A DNA stretch of 64,000 nt from positions 1 through 64,000 of the forward strand of contig VUYT01000046.1 in assembly GCA_008802785.1 (NCBI GenBank). The letters are read 5' to 3'. The translations under genes and the position numbers were made by a program. Below are positions 44,707 through 58,245 of the stretch, piece by piece. Numbering within the stretch: position 1 is the stretch's first letter; every line of letters starts with the position of its first letter. The notes under the pieces were generated by a model. It was not told the origin of the DNA. It saw only the letters and a list, made by a program, of their open reading frames with translations, and did not search any database. The stretch comes from Symmetrospora coprosmae. Taxonomy: Eukaryota > Basidiomycota > Cystobasidiomycetes > Symmetrosporaceae.

Positions 44707-45579
44707 TGCTTTTGACTGGACGTGGCGAGAGCAAGAGAAGCGGGGAGCTCGGATGTTCCGAGACGCGATGAGGGGACCGGACGGCCGACAGCCATGCGGT
44801 ATTAGACTTGCAGCGGACGAAGATTAGCGGAAGGCTCTTACTATGCACAACAACAAGACTGCCACTGCTGCGATGCTACTGCTAAGATACTGAAGACTTG
44901 GACCGATGACGGGCAGCCAGCGCTTGAGCGCGGAGCATATGCACTAGAGTTAGCCGAGGCGTCGCCTTGGACACTCCATCCTTCGATCTTCTCGCCCCTG
45001 CCCTTGCCCTGTCTGGCTGCCCTTGAAGTGCGCAGGCATCCTCGGGTCCGTTGTTTTCTCCCCCTGGTCGCAAGGCCGCCGCACGGCTCCTCTTGCTCTG
45101 CCCACCCCGCTCCACCTTCATCACCTCCTGTTCACCAAGCTTCCTCCCTAGGTCCTGAACACCCTCTCTCGCTTGAGGTGGCTGTGGCTGAGCCCGCTTA
45201 GCCCGTCTCTGCTCTCCCCTAATCCCTAGGCCTACCGTGATCCCTGAGGCCGCGATGTCGTGATCAATATCTTTCTGCCTCTTCCTCCTCCTTCTCCTGC
45301 TTCCTCCTCTCCGTCCTCTACTCCTTCTTCTCTCCTTCCCGCGCTGCTTGCATTTCCTCCATCATTCTCGCCCTCATCGATCTGCGGCTACCCTGTGCAT
45401 GTGCGAGTCATGATGTCGCAAAGCAGGGGTACGCAGCGCAGCTTCCAAAGGGGTCGCGGAAGCGGACGACCCGGACGGAGAAGGCGCGGAAGTGACGTTT
45501 GGCCTTAAACGATGCGCTGAAACGTTGACGATGAATTCTCTAGTCTCTCGCTCCACTTCAACCTTTTTCTCACGACGTC
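44707..45579. other. Gap between CDC26 and RNase H gene A
   Basis: About 870 bp. The left end should carry the CDC26 promoter and the right end the 3' UTR of the RNase H gene. Pyrimidine-rich (CTCCTTCTCC) sequence is prominent at 45270-45365. Short frames on both strands lack any recognisable domain; I see no gene here. Confidence 0.4.
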
Positions 45580-47328
45580 TTAGGCTTCATCGCCCTTCCG
45601 CCCATCCGCATGTCGGGGTTCCCCCTGCTTCTTCACCTGTTTGGACGATTCGAGCTTCTTTCCCCTCTCCTGCTGCTTCTTCTGCACATCTTCGGCCTTC
45701 CTGTCCTGTGCTGCCAGTCTGGCCTCTCTCCTAGCTTGCTTCTTCGTTTCAGCCTTCTCCTGCTCCGCCTTCTTCTCCTTCTTCCTGAGCTGCGCCCTCT
45801 CCCTCTTCTTCGCCTTTGCAGCTTCCACCTTCTCTGCCTTCTTCGCCTCCTTCGTGTGCCGCTTCTCCTCTTCTCTGTCTCTTCTCGCTCGTGTTTCCTC
45901 CTCGGCCGTCTTATGGGTGGACAGTTTCGTGGCTTGACTTGCCTCGGACTTGCGCAGTCGCTGCCGAGCCTTACGACGATCGGTCAGCTCCTGTAGAAAG
46001 TTGCGCGCCGACACTGCAATGGGCAGAGCGGTCCCTTCCGTCGCGAGCTGATCGGCTATTTCATTGCCGTACTCTCCCGAATGAGCGAAAGCCCGCACGA
46101 ACTGCATTGCGAGAGCTCGTCAGTTGACGCATATCGCGTTATTCCGACTCTGACAAGATCGCTTCTACCTCGCAGGGAGCAGGCCGATGCCGCAAATAGT
46201 CCACCACAAGCTTGATCAGTTCAGCCGTCTGCTGCTTCGATGGTCCGCTGCCACTCCTCTTCGTCATGGAAGAGACAGCTTCCGTGGAGAACCTGGAGAA
46301 GACTAGGTGTATGCGTAGCACCGTCAGCGACCGCAAGGTATTGCAGACTAGCTATACGATCAGCTTACCCTCTCGTGTGTAGGCACTGTCCGTGTGTATC
46401 GACAGTGGCCTTGTGGAGCCGGGGTCCGTCTCGAGGACCCGCAGAATGGCCTGATGTCAGGATGTACGGTGATCAGCTTGTTCGTGCCAGACTTCGTTCT
46501 GCAGGCAGTAGACACGTACGTAGAGCTCGGCTCGGGCGCTATCCTGTACCCAATCCGGCAGTCTCTCGGAAAGATTCCTGTGCGAGTACCGGGGTGGTGA
46601 GACGGCTTATCGCGCTCGCTGGCCTCCTTGTCGGACACAGGCTCACGCTACGTTTGGTTCCCCAGTCCAGTTGACGCCAATACCGGCAATGCCGTCTGCG
46701 ACGTGCGAGGGCAGGGGACTCGTATCCACTTCAGCGATGTTGTGAATGCTGGTGCGGGGTTACCTACCTCGAAAACCTCCATCGGCGTAAGCAACCAGTC
46801 TGAATGGCGACGAAGCGGGTCCTGAACAGCAGTCCCTACCGTCAATAGGCAGTATGTCATATGGCGCGCGCTTGATGGGTCGCAGCAGTTTACCTTTCTC
46901 CGTCTGGCCTGCGATGAAGGCCGTCGCAACGGATCTAGGTGGGCATAAAACTACCTGGTGAGCGTAGAAGTAGGGTGGGGCGAGGACCTCTAATGCTCAC
47001 CGCAAGTCCGCACCAAAGCTCTTGTGAACCGCTCCTTGGAAGCCTGCGAAACGCGGACGAATTCGAAGGCGGAGAGGGCACGATGGCATCAGCAGTCTGC
47101 CGGCCTCAAGCTCTGCAGCCTGAGATGTATCACACCCTCGACCTGGGCTTCCGCCTCTGCCCAGGAGTCGTATATCCCTGGAACGCGTCCAACCTTGACG
47201 GCATAGATTTTGTTGGCTCGACGCGCAAGGCCGGTCGACAAGGTGTGCGCCCCGCCACAGCCTGAGGTCGCGATCTTCAGGATCAACATTCGGCGGATCG
47301 CCATCTCCGAGGACGGCATGAACGGCAT
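45580..47328 (-). CDS. RNase H1 copy A, with hybrid-binding domain and charged tail
   Basis: Ribonuclease H cleaving RNA in RNA-DNA hybrids. Nine exons on the minus strand: 47328-47136, 47043-47001, 46934-46894, 46821-46768, 46728-46647, 46577-46520, 46450-46369, 46302-46169, 46101-45580, giving 402 aa. N-terminal presequence-like stretch, then the hybrid-binding domain (KIYAVKVGRVPGIYDSWAEA, EGFQGAVHKSF). The RNase H fold has all four acidic residues: Asp in AYADGG, Glu in RAELY, Asp in IHTDSAY and Asp in GNEIADQLA. A lysine/glutamate-rich coiled-coil tail of about 130 aa follows, unlike copy B. In-frame ATGs at 47319, 47304 and 47289 are alternative starts; the N-terminus suggests mitochondrial import. 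The phases of all introns match copy B. Confidence 0.88.
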
Positions 47329-47701
47329 ATGGAAAGCCGGAGATCAGGCGAAGTGACTATGTGGAGAATGTACGGAGTCATTGCATGCGCAGCATCGATA
47401 CGATCCTGGGCCTCGAGGAGAGCGGAGCGAACCTGCATGTCGTGCACGTGCTTCAGAAATGCGAAGGACTTGCCCCGTTTCCGAGACCCGAGTACACATA
47501 TACACGATCTCGCATACTGCCTTTCGCCTTGACGATCCTGCGCATCCGGCACCTATTGAAGCAACGCACATAGACTGAGCGTGTCCGCGCTCGGCTCAAG
47601 TGCGTTCAGGAAGGCTACGGTCGCCACCTTCGATGTGTTGCAATCACTCCGCGCGAGACACACTCGACCGCTTCCCAGATCGCAGTACTTGCTCACGAAT
47701 G
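47329..47701. other. Spacer between the two RNase H genes
   Basis: 373 bp that must hold the promoter of copy A and the 3' UTR of copy B. A minus-strand frame (about 47552-47283) codes FAFLKHVHDMQVRSALLEAQ and continues as a helix-like stretch, but it has no recognisable domain and overlaps the N-terminal exon of copy A. I treat it as unsupported. Confidence 0.4.
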
Positions 47702-49091
47702 CTAGAGCTTTGTGTTTGTGTAGCCGATCCGCTTGCGAGGCTTGCGGACCTGTTTCAGACGTGCGACCTCCTTGATGAAGTCGCGCGCAGGGACCGCGTA
47801 TGGCAAGCCAATGGCCTGACTAGCTAGCTGGTCCGCAACCTCGTTGCCGTACTCTCGAGAGTGTGCCACAGCTTGGTGGAACTGCACATTACCCACGGGT
47901 CAGCTTTTCGTGAAGCGATGCAGAGAGGGTTCACCTGACCTGATAGCTGCTCGGGCGACGTCTGAGCAGGTGCACTACGAGCTCGATCAGGGCTCTAGTC
48001 CAGAGTGCGTCCGGGCCTTTGCCGGCGCGGAAGGGGGCGCTCGAGAGTTCCGAGAAGACTGCGGTGCCGGAACCATGGCTTGTATCAGATTCTTGCTGTG
48101 TCAGGGGGGCCCGGGCTCGTGCGCACCTAGTCGGGCATAGGAGCTGTCTGTATATATCGAGAGATGCCGTCCAGGGTCCGGATCCGTCTCCAGCACCCGC
48201 AGTATGGCCTGGAGCGCAGACAGTCACGATGCGTTCCTAGACCCGGCAACGATCCTAGGATGGGTATAACTGGCTCACATATAGCTCTGCTCTGGCACTA
48301 TCCTGCACGAAAGCCTGAAGGCGCTCCGAGACATTGCTGCGAGATGAGGAGAAGTGCCGTTCAGTCGTAGTCGAAGTTGCAGTCGTGGCGTGATGCGGAA
48401 ACGCACGCAATGCCGATGCCTGCTATGCCATCTGAACAGGAGGCCGTCAGGACAGCTGACGTGCCCGTATGTGCCGCGCTTCGGCTTCGAAAACCATCTC
48501 ACCTCTAAAGCCTGCATCAGCGAAAGCGACCAGTTCGGACGGGGATGACACCGGGCCTGCATAAGCGCATCAGCACAGGCTGATGTCCGTGGCGGGAGGA
48601 GAGCGTACCAAGTTCCTCCATGCCGGCAACGTACGCCTCGGCAGCGCTTCTGAAGGACAGTCACATAGCGGCCCGCGCGATATCAGCCAGAGCACCGCGC
48701 GGCTGCATCTCCTCAAAGATGCAGCGCCTACCTGAGATGCGAACCATAACCCTGGAAGATAGCGCCGGGGTAACCTGATGATGGTCCAGAAGATCAGGAT
48801 CGACAGAAGTATCTCACGAACGTTTGCTTCGTGCACAGCAGGGCTCGGCAGACGCGCACCCTTGACTTGCTCTTCCGCTTCTGCCCATGTACTGTAAACG
48901 CCGGGGACGCGGCCGACCTTGACAGCATAGACCTTTGCTTTGCTCGCGAGCAGGCCCAAGCTGCTCGATAGGGTTCTCCTGGTTATAAGGGAGTTCGCTG
49001 TCGATAGCGCCCGAGACAGCCTGAGTCCGGCCAGAAAAGCGGGGGACGTGATCCGCATCTTGACGCAAGCAGGAAGAAAGCAGAGTGCCAT
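47702..49091 (-). CDS. RNase H1 copy B, with hybrid-binding domain
   Basis: Paralogue of copy A. Nine exons on the minus strand: 49091-48860, 48774-48732, 48649-48609, 48556-48503, 48455-48407, 48336-48279, 48208-48127, 48058-47940, 47881-47702, giving 285 aa. Exons 2, 3, 4, 6 and 7 have exactly the same lengths as in copy A (43, 41, 54, 58, 82 nt). The N-terminus contains MRITSPAFLAGLRLSRALST (second ATG, 49058), a strong mitochondrial presequence. Hybrid-binding domain: KVYAVKVGRVPGVYSTWAEA, KGYPGAIFQGYGSHL. Acidic residues are kept: AFADAG, RAELY, IYTDSSY, GNEVADQLA. Compared with copy A it lacks eight residues after GIAGIGI and has a short tail (ends GYTNTKL). Both copies look functional. 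Confidence 0.85.
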
Positions 49092-49459
49092 TCAGCGCCT
49101 TGGAGGCCGTGCATAGTATGGGCCATATCGGGACGTTCGCGCTTTGACCACTTGACGGAGTGTTCAAGTTGGCGCACGGAAAAGGAGACCTATAAGGCCA
49201 GAGCGCAGACCCAAGCAAAGCGATAGGACAGCAAACAATCAAACATAATCGCGGACATGTTGAAATCTTACATGCCGCGACAATTTCCTACCGGTAGTAA
49301 TGTACAACGTGGGCACTAAGGGGGGATGCGGCTACGCCTCTCCAGCCAGCAAACGGTCAATGTCGTCTCTACCGTTGATGCTCCGATGGAAGGATGCTGA
49401 ACAGAACGGAAACGTGAGAGATGATCAGCACTGAACCCAAACATCTTCGCCAATTGAAT
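49092..49459. promoter_or_regulatory. RNase H copy B promoter and Pom34-like 3' flank
   Basis: 368 bp between two minus-strand genes, presumably carrying the copy B promoter. No coding sequence or RNA gene recognised. Confidence 0.4.
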
Positions 49460-50885
49460 TTACACACTGGCCAGTGGCTCATGCCGGGCCCAGTACGCCT
49501 GCACGCGCGGACTAGCTTCGCCCGTCTCCCTGGCAGGACTGCCACCGCCTGTAAAGCCATCCGGCATGGACATGCTGCTGGACATGCCGCCCCCGTGCTG
49601 TTGCTGCTGATACTTGAGCGGCGACGACTTGTTCGGACTTCCGGATGAGGCGAGCAATGCCCTCCGTAGTGCCGAAGTTGGCGACTCGGAGACGGCCGCA
49701 TCGCCTCCGAAGAAGCGCGGTGGTGTGCCCGCGCCCTGAGACAATGGCGGCGCCCGTGCAGACTCGCTCGCATCGTTTCGCTGGCTGCGTGGGGTACGAG
49801 AAATGCTGGGCGACGGGAGCATATTTGTCGAGGGTCGCGTCTTGGGAGATGATTTGTGTGTCCCGTTGTTGATGGGCAGCATCCGCGAGGGCGTAGCGCT
49901 CGAGGTCGTGCCAGAGCTGGGCGCCGAGACAGGCTGCTCTGCTATGGGCACGAACTCGGGGACGGAGGTGACAACTTCGGTACTCGTAGGTCCGTAACGG
50001 ATGCGCAGGAAGGCTTCCGACGCATTGTAGAGGAGGAGTAAGGGGAGCAAGCGGTCTGCGAGATGGAGGCGGTACGCGCGAGGTTAGCGCGTTTGTTCAG
50101 CAGCTGGGAGTGGAGAGCAACTTACCTATTGACCACATAAGAGGAGTGCGCAATGCTGGGTAGATCGAGACGGCTTCCTTGGCCAGGAAGCTAGACGCCT
50201 GGCGTCAGCTTCTCTTCCCCATGCATGATCCGGCGACCTCGCCAGAGACTCACTTGTACAGCCGCGAGTCCGTCACGAGATACCACGCGAGCAGGAGCAC
50301 CAGGTTGACTCGCAATCTCTTGGCCAGCTCTGTCCTCCTTGCTTCTATGGCAAGCTTCCTGTTGACGGGCACTGGAGCGACCGCCGAAGTAGTGAGGGCT
50401 GACCGCCGCGGGCTCTGCGTCGCATTCTGGGTAGGTTGTGGGCGTTGCTGACTCGGCGAGGAGGACTGCGACACCTGTCTGTTCCCCGCTGCTGTCGAAG
50501 GCGCAGGGAGGAGATTCGGCGCGGAGCTGGACCTGGCGAGCGACGACTGCTGTTCGGGCTGGTAGGAAGACGATGACTGAGCCGGATAGGATTGCTGCTG
50601 CGGCTCATTCTGCTGCTGCGAGGAAGACTGCACGCCGCCAAAGGAGGTCCTATACGCTGGCGGCGAGGGGAACACGCTCGTCGCCCGGAATGACACGGCC
50701 TTCTTCTGCTGTTGCTGCTGCTGCTGCTGGGCAGACTGGCTGGTGCTGGCTGACGGGGTGTTGACCAGGGCTCTGGCGAGGACGGTCGAGGTCGATGCAG
50801 GCTTGCCAGCAGGCGAAAAGCTGCTGCCCGCAGACTGCGGTATCGTCCGCCCTCCAATCGTGAATGGCCGCGTTGGTGTTTGCAT
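49460..50885 (-). CDS. Pom34-like nuclear pore membrane protein (NPCC type)
   Basis: Likely integral membrane nucleoporin; the call is moderate. Exons on the minus strand: 50885-50254, 50190-50126, 50055-49460, giving about 430 aa. The N-terminal 180 aa are Ser/Gln-rich with a poly-Q run. The central part has two hydrophobic segments, LRVNLVLLLAWYLVTDSRLY (about 190-210) and LLPLLLLYNASEAFLRI (about 235-255), separated by NFLAKEAVSIYPALRTPLMW. The C-terminal 170 aa are Ser/Pro/Thr-rich. A pair of close hydrophobic segments between disordered arms fits Pom34. An in-frame ATG at 50942 would add 19 residues; I preferred 50885 for its purine at -3. It could also be another nuclear-envelope protein. 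Confidence 0.6.
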
Positions 50886-51076
50886 CTTGGTCCAGGCGAG
50901 TTGTGAGGAGCTAGGGGGACGCTTCTGAATCGACCAGAGCATTGACGCGACGAACAACCACGCCACTTCACCAACACTCGAGTATTAGAGCGGTAGGAAT
51001 CGCTTGCTTGCGCACATCTACTGCTGATCTAGTCACAGGTCATGTCTAGTTTTGCTGGGTCTATACTGCAATGCAT

Positions 51077-54075
<2,999 letters not shown>

Positions 54076-56016
54076 ATGCTCGGCGACCGCATCATCTGCT
54101 TGGAGACGCTGCAGCTCGACACCGACCGTATGACGCTCGCAGGCACGGCAGTCCTTCGAAGTCTCGCTTACGAGAAGGACCTTCTCGTGTTCTCCACGTT
54201 CGACAACTGGCAGACTACCTCTGAAGTCAAGGCGCAGTGGGAAGCGAATCACCCACTCGGCAATGAGCAGCGGTGGAGCTTTCTCATCGACCTCAGCAGC
54301 GATGCTGATGCTATTGAGGGCAAACGAATGTCCCTTGCTCTCGAGTACAAAGCTGGCGGTAAGACAATCCTGGACGATAACTATGGCCAGTTCTACATTG
54401 TAGAGTTCAGGCGGCAGCCTCCGCCAATGATCAAGCGCACGCCCATCCGTTCCGAGCCTTGCATCCAGTCTATACCCGCGACGATTAGGTACAACGCAAA
54501 GGCGAAGGTGGAGTCCGCTTCGCGTTGCGACGTGCCCCTAGCAGTACGCGTTTTCCTAATGTTTCTCTTCCACCGCTTGCACGAAAGAACTGGAAAGGAC
54601 CGACACCGCTGCAGAGCAATGTGTTCAAGGCTGTCCGGCTGGAGAAAGACGTCATTTTCCACGGCGAGACGGGCGAAGGCAAATTGGCGGCTGCGTAAGT
54701 GGAGTTATCTGCACGCCCTGGCTGGATACCGATGTGACCATCATTGTGAATTCTACAGCTTATTCCCGATCAGCTTATTCCCGATCATCTCCCACCTCCT
54801 CGACTTCCCAGACGAGCGATGTCTTATTTTCTGCGAAACCAGCATGCGCGCCTCTGCCGTCGACAAGGAGGTGCAGACCCTGATCCACGACACAGAGCTC
54901 ACATCTACATCGCTTTATGCCCTATCTACCTGGCAGAAGAAGGCGCCTCACAACAGCCTCTGGATGACCATGCGGCAGGGTGCATAGACAGCGCGCATTG
55001 TCGCAGCTACCCTTGGTGGGATTCAGCAACACGACAAGGCAGCAGAAGCATTGGATATTGGAGCCTTTCGGACAGTCGCATTCGACAACTTTGACTTCAG
55101 CGTTTTCGGCCTTAGCCAGGGTTTGGCGGAAGAGCTGGCCATCGTGCTGAGTGCGCTGTCGAGTAAGGCCCAGAGGCTCTTTTGGACGTCCACGGCCGAT
55201 GCAGACTCGCCGGCCATCGCTTTTGCCACAGCTCTCTGCCGAAATCCGAAAGAAGTCAGCTTGCTCGGCGAGCCAAGCTCGCCTGCAAAGCGTCAGGCAG
55301 TCATAGCAAAGTCAGAACACCACATGGTGCAGTTTCCGGCACCCCCGCACACGACGCTACGCCGCCTGCAGTGGCTGAACAGGTACCTCGCCAGCCAGAC
55401 GCACTTCAAAGTGCTCGTGCTCGTATCGTACCGCGATCGAGTGACAAGGCTGCAGGACCATCTCAAGGCAGCCTTCCGAACCAAGGCGCGCCCTTCCGAT
55501 CGCTTCCGCTACTACCACCATCAGGCGCGCTTACAAGATTTCTTCCTAATTGACAGGGCAGGTACATTCGATGCTACGCCGTACCCCCCGAGGCCTACTC
55601 GTACGGCTCGCAGCGGTTCCATGACACTCGGGCTGTCATCGTCACCAGCAACATCGCCGACGATTGTCAGCTGGAGGGTTGTACCGCCGTCGTCAGCCTC
55701 GACAGTCCCCACAATGACACGGCTTTCTTCCACCGAGAGAAACCGGCGGTCAAGATCTGCGCGCCCGCGATGAGGTCAGCCGCTACTCCTTCTCTGACTG
55801 CCATCACAGCTAAATGCACCAGACTAATGAGCACACTGCAGACCTCTGTACTCGCTGGTCAAGTACCAGCCTTTGGACATGGCTGGTTGGAACTTCTTCC
55901 AGAAGGTCTTCTCGGTCAAGGCAATTGTCCATAACGGGAAAGAGTACGGCGGATTCGACATCGACATGAAGCCATACTGTATGTCCGGTCGAGGGAAGAC
56001 GCAGCCCCGGCTTTAG
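54076..56016 (+). CDS. CBM21-like domain joined to a degenerate DEAD-box-like helicase (possibly a pseudogene)
   Basis: Segments: 54076-54543, 54588-54694, 54759 onwards, ending with 55842-56016. Residues 1-115 match a CBM21 glycogen-binding domain as found in PP1 regulatory subunits: AVLRSLAYEKDLLVFSTFDN, WQTTSEVKAQW, RWSFLIDLS and KTILDDNYGQFYIVEF. A 44-bp intron then joins in frame to a helicase start: NWKGPTPLQSNVFKAVRLEK (Q-motif-like) and FHGETGEGKL, where Leu replaces the usual Thr. Further helicase-like parts are ERCLIFCETS, FDNFDF in place of DEAD, LFWTSTADAD, VLVLVSYRDRVTRL, AVIVTSNIADDC and TAFFHRE. An in-frame TAG at 54985-54987 and an unresolved frame change near 55530-55565 interrupt it. 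Introns that avoid both would delete conserved parts. The catalytic motifs are poor, so an active helicase is unlikely. Confidence 0.5.
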
Positions 56017-56156
56017 CCTGTTTTCCAAGACGCAAGGCATAGCGTAGGACGACAGCCAGTAGCAATGCGTCGTCGACATCTGCGTATACAACGCAAGTGG
56101 AGATCCCTCTTTCAGAATATAGAGGATACAATGATTGTGCAAAGATAGCCATATAC

Positions 56157-57896
56157 TTAGAAGCGTGATACCCGGACCGTTCTGTCTAGTCCAACCGATA
56201 CTACAGCCGGGCTCGGCCCTGGCACGACGCACAGATCCCTGCACATTGCCAAAGGAGAGTCGGGTCTAAGCGAGACTTGTGTAATGGCAAGACACGCGAC
56301 TCACCTAATCACCGAGCTACCCCTATCAGACTGATACGCCGCCCGGAGCCTTTCGCTCGCCGGGCCCGTTCCAGGTATCGCCTCCTCATCCTGCGACGCC
56401 GCGAGCCCGTGCGCTGAGATGCGCGACCTGATCTTCCCTTCGAGATCCACGACGCGCAGAATGCCGTCATCCGACGATACCGCGACGCCCGCGCCGCCCG
56501 GCAGCCAGGCGTGGCGAGGGTTGCTGAACTCGGACTGCTCGGCTGAGGTATACGACGTTTGGCGGAGGCGCTCCTCGGAGTGGAAAGGCAGGATGATGAT
56601 GCGAGAGATGGGCGTGTCGGTCTGCAATGTGATGGCCTGCTTGGACGGATGGATCGCCAGCGATAATCTGGGGCCTCCGGAGTGTCAGCACGCACCACGC
56701 GAGCGGGGATGGAGGCGGAGCGTACGCACATGCAGAAGCTGATGTGCGAGTCGAGCGTTTCATTCAGGTTGTAGCGCGTGATGGCCCATGCTTCGTCCGG
56801 GTAGTCTCGCTCCGCCGCCGAGTCTGACGGGCTGGGCAGGCGCACATAGTTGAGGTGGTTGTCGTCGCGCCGCGAGAATGCCAGGTACTGTGAGTCCGGA
56901 AGGAATACACATGCTTCCGGATTCGATGAGAAGGTCTTCTTCCAGCGGAGGGGAAAGGCGAATCGTGGAAGGCTGGCAAACTCGTCATCGTCCAGTTCCG
57001 CGCTGCCAGAGCTTGCGTCTGCCGGAAGCGGAACAGCCTCGTAGACGCATAGTGTACGGTCATAACCGGCCGTGCAGAACCACCGTCCGTCTGGAGACCA
57101 GGCAACCCGGACGACGCTGCGAGCAGGTGTCAGAGAGGCAAGACCATCATTCAGATCTAGATCTGACTGCACATACTACTTGTTATGTTCCTTCATGACG
57201 GACTGCTCTCGCGTCAGCAGATCTGTGACCGTGACTGACCCGTCCATCGCTCCGCTGAGCATGAGCCACGGATGTGCCTCGCTCGTCTTGACGGCAAGGG
57301 TGACGGCCTTCATCTGGTACTCATCCTCAAGCGTCCATGTCTCGGTCGAAGTGAAGGCGATTCGCTTGTCTGTCGAGGTCGTCACGATACAAGGGATCTT
57401 CTCGCTCCGGTAGCTGGCGGTGGACGTATCGAAGATCCGCCTTGGGAGGAGGCAGTAGTTGACGCTGAGCACGCCGGCGAGGTGCACATCGCGCAGGGTC
57501 CGCGTTACTGTCTTTGGGATGGCAGAGAGGGGCAGGTCCGAGTACCAGTCGAAAGGCTCGTTCGCTTGTGCGGATGCGCCTGTGCGTGTGCCTGAAAGTG
57601 ACGTGGTTGCGAACTGGCTCGACAGGGCCTCTTTGCGTTGCCTGTCCAGCCAGGTCTGTACTAGGGATTGTAGGTTGAAGGAGGAGGAGATGGAATGCGA
57701 GGAGGTTGCTGCTTGCAGGTCACTGTCGGGCTCCGCCTCGGTGTTGAATGCAGACAGTGTCTGCTCGAAGCCTGCATGTCTCGCAGCGTAAGCTGCTGTT
57801 CCGAACCTATGCTCTAGCAGGAACCCCGTCCGCATGCCTACCATTAGCCTCAAGGTAGTGCACAACCAGCCGTCTGCACTCGGTTGCTATGTCCAT
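56157..57896 (-). CDS. LisH-WD40 repeat protein
   Basis: Probable scaffold protein; pathway unknown. Exons on the minus strand: 57896-57842, 57813-57180, 57116-56730, 56667-56305, 56238-56157, giving 506 aa. The N-terminus is LisH-like (CRRLVVHYLEANEHRFGTAA, then YAARHAGFEQTLSAF), rebuilt across the first intron. WD-type strands include PWLMLSGAMDGSVTVTDL, VVRVAWSPDGRWFCTAGYDR, ACVFLPDSQYLAFSRRDDNH, AWLPGGAGVAVSSDDGILRV and, on the last exon, VVSVGLDRTVRVSRF. The fifth exon is supported because it closes the last propeller blade in the correct phase. I do not recognise a named orthologue. It is divergent from CLIP-170 and convergent with the helicase-like gene (140 bp between stops). Confidence 0.8.
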
Positions 57897-58245
57897 GTCG
57901 GTGTGTATGAGTATTGCTGAAGAGGGAGGTCCACCTGGTTGCGCCTGAAGGTCTGGCAGCACGGCCGAGCGGGGAGGCGACTGCAGAGGCGGAGACTCCC
58001 AGTCAAACGGCGCGGAATGCAGCCGCACCTTTACACCAGCGCGAACAGCACGAATATCGGACTGACTGCTACTCGTACTCGTACTACACTGCCTTCCATG
58101 CCTCACCGTCCTTTTTTCCCTCGTTCGTCGTTGCATCAGACGCCACCGAGAAACGTGACCCGCGGGGGGAAGCGCGTGTTGACAGAGGGGAGAGTGCTGC
58201 TGCCTCGACGTCCTCCTTACCTCGCACCCATCGCACGACATCGCA
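57897..58245. promoter_or_regulatory. Divergent promoter, LisH-WD40 / CLIP-170
   Basis: 349 bp between the outward-facing start codons of two genes. No clear core promoter element was recognised. Confidence 0.45.

Noticed and set aside
47283-47552. A third RNase H-like or unrelated small gene between the two RNase H copies
   Set aside because: The helix-like frame has no domain, overlaps the first exon of copy A and shows no splice partners.
54985-54987. Explaining the TAG in the helicase-like gene by an intron starting at a GTGCAG inside the third exon
   Set aside because: Phase would allow it, but it deletes a stretch that fits the spacing between helicase motifs Ia and Ib, so I kept the stop as an open problem.
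55441-55560. Explaining the frame change in the helicase-like gene by an intron with a GTGACA donor
   Set aside because: It would remove VTRLQDHLKAAF, a good helicase motif IV continuation; GC-donor alternatives lack a consensus.
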